Below are positions 25,193 through 36,316 of a stretch of 64,000 nucleotides of DNA, one piece after another (the stretch's first letter is position 1; each line of letters opens with the position of its first letter). The notes beneath the pieces were generated by a model that was not told the origin of the DNA, did no database searches, and was given only the letters and a program-made list of their open reading frames with translations. This DNA is from Helicoverpa zea (Eukaryota; Arthropoda; Insecta; Lepidoptera; Noctuidae), in the NCBI RefSeq assembly GCF_022581195.2, contig NC_061459.1, forward strand, positions 10,912,001-10,976,000. Reading direction: 5' to 3'. The position numbers were made by a program, and so were the translations under genes.

Positions 25193-28100
25193 ATGGCAAT
25201 GGAATAGGCCCAAGATTAGTTCGATGACGACTAAAAGATAGATACTAAGAACTTCACACATAATACTATAGCTACACAGACAAACCCATTGGCACTATTT
25301 CGCTACAATTCCCAGTTGGGCCACTGCCACGCCATAACAGTTTTGTCGATAGTCTGTGTAACCCTAACTGTCAGCGCGTGATTTAACTTATGTAAAACAA
25401 CTGAACGTCATATTCGTTCAAAACTAACGGTTGATAGTTATAGCTGTGTTATGATCGGTTGTATAAAATGTTCATATACGTAAATTTTGGTGTCTAAAAT
25501 ATTTAGGTAAATCTAATAATCGTGCTAGGTGTTGCCAAAAATCTTTTGCAAAATCTTTGCAACTTTTTATGCTGCTATATAAGCTGGTAACATTATCTAC
25601 TTTCACATAACAAAAGATATAAATTCGTATGTTAGTAAATAAACTAACTGAAAGAAATATCACATGAAAACACGCTTTTCAACTGAAATTTTAATATTTT
25701 CATAAAACAGCGAATTGGCAATAAATTCCATAGCAAACCAACCTTGTATTACAAATATAGCGATAATTTCAGTTTCAGTTCAATGAGTCTGAATGTTTGC
25801 TTTGACCTTATTATATACTTAATCAAAACAGATTTCATCAAATGGTCGTGTAATTAAAATATAAATTACCGCGAAATGTACCAATCTGATGTGTTGCCAA
25901 CTGAACTCAGCCAAAACTAGGAGAAGCCTTATCAACTTCTTCTAACGGCAATACATAAGCAGTGTATCTCTAGTAGTTTTCTAGAAAACGTGTCAACATT
26001 TTAAAATTGAAATACTAATAAAATATTTTGTTTTTGTTCACAGGTAACTTCTGAAAACTTCAATCGATCTTCCGTGAGTACATAGTTACATATCTAAATG
26101 TTTCAATATCATGCTTAATTATAAGTCATATTTTTCACATACGTTGATTTTATTACAACAATCCCTAAAATACGGTTAAATCTGTAGAAGGTCTAAACTC
26201 AATAAAGTTCAACCGTAACCGCCGCCGTATGTTAAAAAAAACACAAACCGTCGCTCTAGAACTTAGAAAAGTATTTCCACAACAAAATTTAAAGTTCGAA
26301 TTTTACGACCGACTATACAATCAACGTTGCGTCACGAACACATCGAGAATATATAATAAAATCCGGTGAAGGAAATGAAATTTGATGTTGCATTTTCTTA
26401 TATATTTTTCACGGCAACATTTGCATGTGACGTCCGTGTCGTCCTGTGTTGTGAGCAAAAATGAACGCCAGCTAGTTGCCATGCGAAAAAAGGAAACAAA
26501 AAAAATATAATTTAATTAATTCTCTTTGCTAAATCGCAGCGTAAAGCTTAGCTTGTCTCTGTGTTCATATTTTAAATTTTAATGTGTTACAATGCTGGCT
26601 GAGGGTTTTATGTTATTTTTATTTTACCTTGTTGATAAAACGGTGCTCTTTCTTGTTAAAGGAAAATATGAAATTTTCTCGATGTATATGTAGACTTTAC
26701 AACTGATGATTATTATTACCGTCGCATTTGTAGTTTTCCACACACATACTTGAGTATTTGCGTACACATGTTAAGTAAAAATATTATCTTGACTGGTAGC
26801 AAAAATCAGCTAACAAAGTCTAAACTGGACTAAATACAAAACGAGCCAAATCTTCCTTTTACGTCCTTCCTAATTGCATAATAATACTATTTGAACCATT
26901 CAATTTAGTCAGCAGAATTATCCGTCCGTCTTAAAGCGTACTATTGCGGTGTTGTCAACATGTCTAAATTCATTCATTGTGATTTGGACTACTGCCAAAT
27001 GAATTCATGAATGAATATAGTGTCCTTGTTTCTCTTCTGAGTCCGCAACAGTATAATTCTGATCTCGACTCCAATGATTCATTAATCTAGAAGAGATTTG
27101 GCCTTCCGATTTGAGTATCAGATTGAAAACGAAATGGGTCTTGCCAAATTGAAAAATGTTTGGTCGGAAAACCTAGTTTCATAAGCCAACAATATAACAA
27201 AAGCTAGCTTAAATTGAATACCATATTTGTTTGCGAAACGTTAAGTGGATTATAAAGGCATTTTGTATCACCTGACTGTAACCTGTTCTTATTATTAAAA
27301 AGCGTTATTTTTACTCCCAACATCACAAAATACAAAAATAATATACTATAATGACAGTCAACCTAAAATAAATAAAATCCCAAAACTTTAATTACCTAAA
27401 CGATCACAATTTCCTTATATTTTTTGTCATATAAAATTTTTCCACCGAATCATTCTTTAATTTCAGGAATATGGTTGAAAATTACTTTCTTGGCTTCTGA
27501 GTAAATTATGTTCCAAGCTTTATTTACATACGCATACTTATTATTTTTTATCTGACTTCAAAAAAGAAAGTTATTCATTTCTTGACCTCATTTACTGTAT
27601 AAGTAATTTACAACTGCTTGGCACTACTTATACTTTTAAAATAATTCGATCCTGCAATGTCTGGGTAAAGTGTTAATTTTCTCAGTTGTTTTTTGACATA
27701 CATCTATTTTGGAGCATAATAAAGACAAGAGATCCATTCATAATTTATCACTAACGAGCTCGAAGCCTTTAGTCCATTTACTTTTTAGTTTACCGAGCCT
27801 TAGTTACACAAACTCACCGCAATCGGGCACAACTACAGTATCCTATCTAACAATGTAAATACATTGAGTTTTAACTTTAGATTAACCCACAAATATTTTA
27901 GCCGAGAACAGATATACCTTCACCTAATTGTTAGTTTAGGACGGAAAAGCGACCGATCGATAATTCTAATTAAATTCAACTCGACTCGAACTATTGTCAT
28001 CCCTAAAGGAGATGTAAGGAAACACGGGGGAATCGCCCTTCATTGCTCAGAATTAAGTTATTGTCGAGTTTATTGCACTAATGTGTGGGGTTAGGCCTGA

Positions 28101-30165
28101 CGATGTGTGACGCGTACTGTAACTATTTGCTATTGTTCTGTATCTATGCTGTGCTAAAATTGATGTACGCGTCAATTTAAAGGGTTAATTAACAAATTTT
28201 AACACTGGTCACACTCTCGTAAGGGACAGATGTAATTTCAAAAAAAAAGACTTGGAACTTTTTATTCAATCTTTTGTTTCTTTCAAAAAAAGAACAACAA
28301 TAACTGCCAGTGATAATTTCTTATAATATACAGAGAATATGAGTAATGTGCGAAAGTTGTTCAAAGAAAGATACCGCTCCAGCGAACTGTGCACGTTATG
28401 ACTCACTCACTTCAACTGACAAGTGCATCGAGACTAACAAAAAGAGAAAGATATGTAAACACTTTGAAATTTTGATTTGTGAAGGAAAGTACCGATATAC
28501 AATCATGCCTGGTTACTTCAGAAGTTAAAAGAAAAGATTTTTGAACTTATACGAATTATAACACACCTACCTACTGCTGACTTACAGGCTCTATAATGAT
28601 TAAAAGATTCCCGAGAAATAAACTACTGCAGTTACATATTTCTTGTAGTTCATTCATTTAACAAAATAATTCAATTTTTTTTAGACGACTGTATATTTAT
28701 AACCGTACATTATTACCTGCCAATTCGTCAAAGAGTTCATTACCACAGCTAGACAGGAAGCTCAAAAATAAAATCTATTTCGAACACTCACATTTCGCGC
28801 TAATTATATCATCTTTGGCGCCTAAAATAACGGTTCGATCGATACGTCATTTGTATCGATCGTCCGACACGGTCTAGTGTGCAGGGCAGTCCCTTTTGTC
28901 AGCGACGATCCGGCGCATTAGGCTACAAATTGTGATAAATATCTATACATTGTATCGTGACGTATATGATGTATCGTTCTCATTGTAACGTGCGATAGTT
29001 AGGGTGAACGCTGTTTGCGAAAATCATTCGGTCGTGTTTGATGGATTTTTGAAATGAAAACTTATGTCTTATTTTTATAATGCAGCCGAGTGTGAAGGAA
29101 ATAAAAAATATGTATGTGTTTTTTCAATCTATTTGGTTCTGTTTATAGATCACGAATAAGGGGCATGTGGGTGTAGGTACGTCACTAGATGAACTGTTTC
29201 CTACCGGTATATAAGATGTTCAACGAATGACTCTAAGTTGATAATTGGAGAAACACACAGAAATGTTCTTGTTGTAAAGGTAACAAAATGTAATTGGGTA
29301 TTCTACGTTGGAGATACTAAATAAATAAATAAATAGAGTCTCGATACTTGTTCACAATATTAGCTTCCATAAATAATGCAAAATAATCTAAAAGCGTAGT
29401 AACTTTAACTAAAAATATGTCGCCGTATAATCTGTAAGTTATAGGCTCGTTAGTATGGGCTAAGTGCTTGCTAGTTATTTTATTAATAGGTAGACTTATG
29501 CATTACGTGTAGGCAATAAATGTTCTGATGTCATTATTACTGGGCGATATCGGGATGAAATAAGAGCTAAATCCTGTTGAGAGTTGGACGTATGCTTTCA
29601 AGTTGTGATACAAATGTTTCTGAGATTTACAATAATTGGTTTAGTGTGAAGATTAAATAAACCAATAAACTCTTTGTGCTACTTCATTTTTGTCTGATCA
29701 ATAGAAGAGACAGCTAAGATGAATAAAAAGCAATGATTATAAAAGTAGATGAGAAGGATTGTAGTAATAGGTACCGATCAAGGACGCAATTCCCAATCTA
29801 GGACATTGTTAAAACACTACAGCAATTTCCAAAACGTTCCATAACTATATTAACACAGCTTAGAGTGCTACAGATCCCAAGAGCCAAGCATGACAATATA
29901 ATATGTTCCCAGTTCCATAAACTTGATTCAATTAAAACCGCGCGTGGGTACAATACAGGCAGCCATTAGGATTACTCGTTGAGTGGAAAATACATTACCA
30001 CTTCGTTTAATAGAATAAATAAACACTAAAAGGACATTCACGCGTAATGCGAAGTTAATAATAGGATGTGTTTTAGCTGAGATTTGGTGGGCCAGATTGA
30101 GATCGTTGCTATGGTAACTGGTAAAAGCGTCGTAATTTTTTCAATATATTCTCAAACTAGCCGTT
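25193..30165. other. AT-rich non-coding stretch
   Basis: No gene is supported. Short frames at 27864-28094 and 28346-28528 lack recognisable motifs. A small palindrome CGATCGATAC...GTATCGATCG lies near 28837-28861 inside a GC-richer patch (28800-28920) that could be regulatory, but nothing proves it. An AAAT microsatellite is at about 29319. Confidence 0.45.
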
Positions 30166-30400
30166 TTCCCGCGGTTTCACCCGCGTCCCGTGGTAACTAC
30201 TGCCCGTACCGGGATTAAATATAGCCTATGTTACTCGTGGATAATGTAGCTTTCAAATGGTGAAAGAATTTTTAAAAACTGTCCAGTAGTTTTTGAGCCT
30301 ATTCATTACAACCAAACCAACAAACAAAGTTTTCTTCTTTATAATATTAGTATAGATAACAAACAAAGTTTTCCTCTTTATAATATTAGTATAGATAATA
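30166..30400 (+). mobile_element. LINE-like 3' end with duplicated tail
   Basis: It begins ACTAGCCGTTTTCCCGCGGT, runs through CCCGCGTCCCGTGG and ACTACTGCCCGTA, and ends with TTATAATATTAGTATAGATA. The terminal 39-base unit AACAAACAAAGTTTTC(T/C)TCT plus the TTATAATATTAGTATAGAT tail is present twice in tandem (about 30322-30360 and 30360-30398). That suggests slippage during target-primed reverse transcription or later tandem duplication. A related copy is at 50635-50820. Confidence 0.7.
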
Positions 30401-31854
30401 ATATGTTTGTCTTTCAGTCAATTTTATATAAGGTCGCGATTCTTTGACCATACTGATATATGTGTGAAGTAAGCTTCTAAGGAATATTATTTCAAAATAT
30501 AGATATCTGAAAGTATTTCCTAAGATAAATCAAGTGGAATAAACACAGCTTTCCTCTCTTATGACTAACAGTTATTCCTTACCTTTATTTTTGGGACTGT
30601 TTGTTTTTCTTGATCGGATAATTTTCCATTTTAGTTAGTTTACATGTCTTTTCTGTTTTATTTCGGCATATTATATTCAATGTATCGTTTAGGATATAAT
30701 AATGTTAAAAAAGATTTCTTTACTATAATATATTTTAGTTTAAAGTTCAATTTTCTTAATGAAACAAAAGTTTTCATACACTAGAAATTCTAATGATGTG
30801 TTGTTCTTTCTCGAGATTAGATTAAAAACCATTATTTAATGGTAACTTTAATTTAAAATAATAAGTTTTTTCATTTAAAATATTCAAGTACTAAATGAAA
30901 ATGTTGTTTGCTTTAAATCAAAACTTTAGTTTTTAACTTTTGTATCAGCTGTTGTATCTTTTTACTGGGTGCTTTGTCTAAGTAAAAAGTTGGTACTTTT
31001 GCGTTTGCTCGCAATTTATTATAATATGTTTCATTTACTTCTTCTGTTTTAATTTCCAAAACTTTTTGTTTATCACTATGTAAAACGCTGTAAATTGGAA
31101 CAGTTTAGCTAGTTTCCAATTTTGATTAATATCAAAATTAATTCGAGGTAACTTGAAACAATTTGATCAAAAGGCGCAAAATTCATTCATAACTATCTTT
31201 GTAACTTTGTGTTCAACATCAAAGGCGATGAAATCGTCAAACTCAGTAAACATACTTAAAATAAATGAAGATCGTCTATTGATAGTCTTACAAATGAAGA
31301 GTCACACTCATTGAACGAAGCAATCTGAAATTCTAAACAAAAACGAGTTATGATTGATGTTAACACGTGAGCTATTCACGGTCCGTTGAAATCTTCAGTG
31401 AAACAAACGGACGAACACATCAACATCTCTATACGGAGTGCACTTATTTTTTACGACAAGGGATACGTCACATTTCATTAACATGCGTAATGCACAACTA
31501 AAATCCATCATCTGATCCATTTTGTCCTTACCCCGTCAAGTCTTCCCCGAGTAGTCCCTTTCATCGCTCAACAGGACTAAATAGTAGTAAAAAACTAAAA
31601 ACCCTCGTTGAATGACAAGTCGATAAGACACCAGCAGGCCACCAGAACAGCTCTAAGAAATGCATTAACTATTTTTAGGGTTCCTCAAATCTTAATACTG
31701 ATCTTGGAATTTTAAAAAGGTGAAATATATCAGCTGCGGCCCACGCATACAGTTTATGGGAAACAGAGCGCTTCTTGTAAGCAATCTATCAGTTTGCTCA
31801 TTGATGCATTTTTTAAACTTTCCTTGAGTCTTCAATGAAGAACATTAATATTTT
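30401..31854. other. Non-coding stretch
   Basis: Very AT-rich with no supportable gene or repeat boundary. Confidence 0.45.
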
Positions 31855-32300
31855 TTACCCGACTGCCAAAGAAGGAGGGTAATGTTTTTCGAGTGTATGT
31901 AAGTATGTATGTATGTATGTATGTCTGTTCCTTTGTGACCTCCTGTAGCCTAAACGGCTTGATGGATTTTGATGTATGAGGTATCGTTAGATTTGTCTTG
32001 ATTACGGGAGTGTCATAGGATACATTTTATCCTAAAAGTCCCACGGGATATTTTTTCTAAATTTCCCTTTAAAAAAATATGTATGCGGTATCATTAGATT
32101 CATTTCAATCACGGGAGTAATAATTAATATAGGATACGTTTTTTCTCAAAATTCCCACGGGAACATGTTAATTCTGCGTCAACGCAAAGCAACTCATGCG
32201 TTAGCAAGCAAAAAGATAGGGCGTGGCCTGGCATGCGGCGCGCGGCGCGGTGCGGAGGGGGATATGCTCGAGTATACAGCCCGAATGCGGGCACACGCAT
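31855..32300. repeat. Dispersed repeat with internal duplication
   Basis: The left edge ACCCGACTGCCAAAGAAGGA resembles the left edge of the 22.18-kb repeat (ACCGACTTCAAAAAAGGAGG). A GTAT microsatellite and a GGCTTGATGGATTTTGATGT block follow. Two diverged direct copies of a roughly 100-bp unit follow (GTATGAGGTATCGTTAGATT ... TCCCACGGGA, then GTATGCGGTATCATTAGATT ... TCCCACGGGA). The right end is a strikingly GC-rich patch (32215-32260, GCGCG-rich). No protein is encoded. Confidence 0.6.
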
Positions 32301-32524
32301 AAGGGCACACGTCGTTGACGGTCTTCAGCAGTAATGACTCACCTAATTCTTTTTCTTCTTCACTACCAACAGTCCAGATTGGCGGTAAATTTATGTTGCG
32401 GAGTAACATCACTCGTAATCTAAAGCCAAATGTCGTCGAAATAATTTAAAATGGTACTTACATATACATAGTCTTCTACATCTACAACATTTTCGTTAAA
32501 TAAAAACAGCTAAAAAGTTATAAA

Positions 32525-32820
32525 TAAAAGAATTATTATTAAAAAAACAAAATACCCGACTGCACACTAAAAAAAGAGTAAAACAAGCCCCACAATAATA
32601 TTTAATTTATAAATATTGATGGAAAGCATCGCAGGCGGGGACCACCTTGACCGCCACCAACGAAAATTCTGCTAAATGGTGCACAACCGAAATGACTATA
32701 AATAAGCCTCTGTTGGTCCCCGCCTGCGATGCTTTCCATCAATATTTATAAATTAAATATTATTGTGGGGCTTGTTTTACTCTTTTTTTAGTGTGCAGTC
32801 GGGTATTTTGTTTTTTTAAT
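32525..32820. repeat. Long perfect palindrome interrupted by the DIRS element
   Basis: The left arm 32541-32644 and right arm 32714-32817 are perfect reverse complements over 104 bases, with a 69-base loop. The arms contain ACCCGACTGCACACT and GATGGAAAGCATCGCAGGCG. The pairing continues outward: left bases 32525-32540 pair with 32818-32820, one AAT triplet and 38302-38311, which lies on the far side of the DIRS element. The original arms were therefore at least 120 bp long and the retrotransposon later split the right arm. The palindrome encodes nothing; its origin is unknown (foldback transposon or inverted duplication). Confidence 0.93.
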
Positions 32821-32831
32821 AATTATGTTTC

Positions 32832-33019
32832 ACAGGTTTATTCGACGCGATTTATTGTTTACATGTTGTACAAGTATCTCCATTCACTGGCCTTCTACAC
32901 AGATTTTTAAATTAGTCTATGGATTTTTTGTTGGTAACACAGGGAAAATAAATAAAATAAAATTTTATATGGTAACATTCTACCCACTCATTATTCACTT
33001 CCATCGACGGAGCTTCATT
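32832..33019 (+). repeat. DIRS left inverted terminal repeat
   Basis: This arm is the reverse complement of 38064-38251, starting at ACAGGTTTATTCGACGCGAT and ending at GACGGAGCTTCATT. The outermost 11 bases (32821-32831) are specific to the left end. The gag start codon lies about 60 bases downstream, so the repeat probably carries the promoter and 5' leader. Confidence 0.93.
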
Positions 33020-33077
33020 CTGTGTTTCTGTCTGCTGGCCTTCGCACGTCTCTTCCCGATCCAGTAATACTCTAAAG

Positions 33078-34440
33078 ATGGGGAAAAGGAAGCACGAGAG
33101 AAGTGATGAAGACATCATGCGAAAAATAAGAAAATTGAAGAACACGTTGCGGGAGAGGAAGGTTACGTTCGAATCGGACGATGATTTAAACTGTAAGTTA
33201 TTTATATTTTTATTGGTTCAATACCGTGATACGTACTGCTAGTTTTGGGCTACTACTGTCACATAAATTGAGCTAATACATATAACGATACGTACTGCTA
33301 CTAGGGCTGTTACTATCGTAAAAAAATTTAAAACTAAATTAAAAATACGTTATTTTTTAAATAATCGTATATTTTCTCTTCGCTACAGTTCCGACACGAC
33401 AGCAAGAGGACATATCCGTCGAGGTGTCACCACGTGATATACACGTGGGCTCAGCATATGTAGAAGATGACATCGAAATACTGGATATGCCATCGTTGTC
33501 ACCAACGCACGTGTCGAACCTTCAATCAACACCGCCTGAGCCGCCACCGTCTCAGCCGGAGCCTGAGCAGCCGCCACTAGAAAATCTAACCTCAACCACA
33601 GTACCAGGTTCATCATTAGATACCCAGCCTGAAATGATTGAGGAGACTGAACTGGAAGAGGACATATTGTTGTTATTGGGTGATGCTCCTAAAACTGAGA
33701 CTCCAAGGGGTCCAGCTATTCACAAAGATATTGCCAGTCGATGGCAATTAATTCTAGCCAATGGACTTGCTAAAGATTCCAAAGACAACATTTGTAGAGA
33801 TCATAATGCTCCTAGTAACTGCGATTTACTGTTAACACCATTACTAAATCCTGAAGTTAAAGCGGCTCTGCCAGAAGCTCTCGTTAAGAGAGATGCGATT
33901 CTCCAAAATAAGCAAAAGCAACTGGGGGTAGCTTTGTCTGCATTAGCAACATTAACTGACATGATCATTTCCAACGAACTGTCCCGACAAAAACTGCTCA
34001 AGCCACTGAGTGACGCTTCGCGTATTTTATGTGATAGTCACTATCAGGAGACAAGGACGCGGCGAAACTTTATAATTACGTCAATAAATCACAAACTGAA
34101 AAATACTCTGACAGAAGCTACCAGAGATTCAATGCTTTTTGGTGAAAATTTAACTGAAAAATTAAAAGCCGCAAAAACAATACAACAGTCTGGCGATGCG
34201 CTGAAAAGCCAAAAACCTAAAATACCTGCGCACCCTAATGCTGCTACAATCAGGAACAAAGGTTATTTAAACTACCAAGCTCAACATCGCAAGGTAGAAC
34301 ACAAACCCCAGGCTGGACCGAAACGACCACCGTGGCCAGCACAGCGGCCACAGAGCAGCGGCACGTCGTCGTCGCGGCAACGCCGTCCGTCACCAACGCG
34401 CACGACGTCTCCCCGGCGGAAAACGCAGCCTCGGAAATAA
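33078..34440 (+). CDS. DIRS gag-like protein (ORF1), spliced
   Basis: I read two exons: 33078-33192, starting at an ATG, and 33389-34440, ending in TAA. They are joined across a 196-base intron with donor GTAAGT and acceptor TCTTCGCTACAG. The phase-1 junction keeps the frame exactly and gives 388 residues. The N-terminus is short, basic and charged, and looks helical or coiled-coil. An acidic, proline-rich stretch follows, then a helical core beginning near the IASRWQLILANGL segment. The C-terminus is a strongly basic, proline/arginine/serine-rich tail suited to nucleic-acid binding. There is no CCHC zinc knuckle. By position this is the structural ORF1 of DIRS elements; its exact role is inferred. 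Without splicing, the exon 2 frame has only a GTG and no ATG at its start. Confidence 0.85.
33193..33388 (+). other. Predicted intron in DIRS gag gene
   Basis: The donor GTAAGT follows exon sequence encoding acidic residues. The acceptor is preceded by a pyrimidine-rich TTTTCTCTTCGCTACAG. Stops in all frames inside, and the exact frame match across the junction, support removal by splicing. It contains a diverged direct repeat starting GATACGTACTGCT (33228 and 33288). Confidence 0.8.
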
Positions 34441-36316
34441 CCCAGGTAAACTAGCTGGTCGTCTCAAATATTATGTACACAAATGGAAGAAATTAACTTC
34501 CGATAGCAATATTTTGTCATGGGTTAAAGGATATTTAATACCCTTTAAATGTACTCCATGTCGTACTGATACCCCTAAAGTGTACCCTAAATCAATCGAA
34601 GAGGCTTTAGATTTTGAAAAATCCATTAATAAATTATTAGAGGTTAACGCAATATCTCGATGCACTCATGAAGTAGGAGAATTTATATCCTCCGTGTTCT
34701 TGGTACCTAAACCAAACGGAGACAAAAGGTTCAAATTAAACTTAAAATGTTTAAATAAATTTGTTGATAATAAACACTTTAAAATGGAGGATTACCGTAC
34801 CGCATCCAAACTTATTACTCAAAATTGCTATATGGCGTCGGTAGATTTGAAAGACGCATATTTTCTGTTACCTATTCATAATTCTCATAAAAAGTACCTC
34901 CGTTTTATTTATAATGATGTTCTTTATGAATTTAACTGTCTACCCTTCGGGTTATGTACGGCACCGTACGTGTTTACAAAATTATTGAAACCCGTCATGG
35001 AATACCTTAGATTAAATGGTTTTATATCTGTAATTTACATTGATGACATATTTTTAATCGGAAATACATTTTTGGAATGCAAAAACAATGTTGAAGCCAC
35101 AATAAAACTCCTCAAGGATCTAGGTTTTCTAATAAATATGGAGAAAAGTAGCTTAAAGCCTCATACTCAATGCAAATTTCTAGGTTTTGAATATGATTCC
35201 GTTAATATGCAAATAAAATTACCACATAACAAAATCTTGAAAATTAAGGACTGTATTAACAAATTTTTAAAATTAAAGGGTTGCAAACTTCGAGAGTTTG
35301 CTCGTTTTATCGGTATATTAATTTCTGCTTGTCCTGCCGTGCAGTATTCATGGCTATACACTAAATCAATGGAGAAATTTAAGTATCATTGCTTGTTAAA
35401 AAACCCTAGCTATGATCAAGTTGTACAATTTCCTAGCTGCCTAAAAATTGATATGTTTTGGTGGTTGAATCATATCGACCACAGTTCTAATCCGTTAGTT
35501 TGTGGTAATTATGATTTAGAGATTTTTTCCGATGCATCATCTACAGGATGGGGCGCCTATTGTAATACAAAAAAGTGTTTTGGTCATTGGACGCCTTCAG
35601 AAAAATCTCTGCATATTAACGAGTTGGAGCTTAAGGCTGCATTTCTTGCTCTCAAATGCTTTGCAAAGCATAAGTGTAATATTAACATTCTGTTAAGGCT
35701 TGATAATGTAACTGCAATATGTTGCATCAACAAAATGGGAAGCGTACAGTTTAACCATTTTGATGTTATTGCTAGAGAAATATGGCAGTGGTGTGAGACG
35801 CGTAAAATAACTGTTTTTGCAGGTTATATCAATACAAAGGATAATGTAGAAGCAGATCAATTATCACGTAAAAAGTTTCAAGATACTGAATGGGAAATTA
35901 ATAATGCTGTTTATGACAAAATTACTAGTATTTTCGGCATACCTGAAATAGATTTATTTGCTAGTAGATGTAATGCAAAGTGCTCAAATTACGTAACTTG
36001 GACTCATGACCCAGATGCATTGGCAAGAGATGCTTTTACAATCTCTTGGAAAAAACAGTTTTTCTACGCATTTCCACCCTTTTCTATGATTACTAAAGTC
36101 ATGCAAAAAATTATTAGTGAAAAAGCTGAAGGCATTGTTATAGTACCATATTGGCCTACTCAACCGTGGTTTCCTATATTCAAAAAGCTTGTGTGTTCCG
36201 AACAAATTTATTTCGGCCCCAGTGATGACCTATTAATTTGTCCTTTCAGGTCTCGTCACAATCTTCACCGCAGCTTAATCTTAGTAGCCGCGAAGCTTTC
36301 CGGGAAACATTACTGA
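34298..36316 (+). CDS. DIRS reverse transcriptase / RNase H polyprotein
   Basis: The frame is open from 34298, just after a TAG, to 36316 (672 residues). Conserved sequence starts near 34457 (GRLKYYVHKW...). Counting residues from the TTG codon at 34514, the polymerase motif A aspartate is 111 (SVDLKDAYF). The catalytic YIDD box is 175-178. RNase H residues are D340 (IFSDASSTGWGAY), E370 or E372, D397 (LRLDNVTA) and D448. A C-terminal domain follows with DLFAS (480-484) and FPPFS (520-524), which in DIRS elements has been described as methyltransferase-like. There is no ATG ahead of the polymerase domain. The frame overlaps the end of gag by 143 bases in the +1 frame, so expression probably needs a +1 frameshift or alternative splicing. 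No internal stop is present. Confidence 0.95.
   Translation, partial: NTNPRLDRNDHRGQHSGHRAAARRRRGNAVRHQRARRLPGGKRSLGNNPGKLAGRLKYYVHKWKKLTSDSNILSWVKGYLIPFKCTPCRTDTPKVYPKSIEEALDFEKSINKLLEVNAISRCTHEVGEFISSVFLVPKPNGDKRFKLNLKCLNKFVDNKHFKMEDYRTASKLITQNCYMASVDLKDAYFLLPIHNSHKKYLRFIYNDVLYEFNCLPFGLCTAPYVFTKLLKPVMEYLRLNGFISVIYIDDIFLIGNTFLECKNNVEATIKLLKDLGFLINMEKSSLKPHTQCKFLGFEYDSVNMQIKLPHNKILKIKDCINKFLKLKGCKLREFARFIGILISACPAVQYSWLYTKSMEKFKYHCLLKNPSYDQVVQFPSCLKIDMFWWLNHIDHSSNPLVCGNYDLEIFSDASSTGWGAYCNTKKCFGHWTPSEKSLHINELELKAAFLALKCFAKHKCNINILLRLDNVTAICCINKMGSVQFNHFDVIAREIWQWCETRKITVFAGYINTKDNVEADQLSRKKFQDTEWEINNAVYDKITSIFGIPEIDLFASRCNAKCSNYVTWTHDPDALARDAFTISWKKQFFYAFPPFSMITKVMQKIISEKAEGIVIVPYWPTQPWFPIFKKLVCSEQIYFGPSDDLLICPFRSRHNLHRSLILVAAKLSGKHY

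Noticed and set aside
33801..34001. Minus-strand frame inside the gag exon
   Set aside because: Antisense shadow of the gag-like coding sequence.
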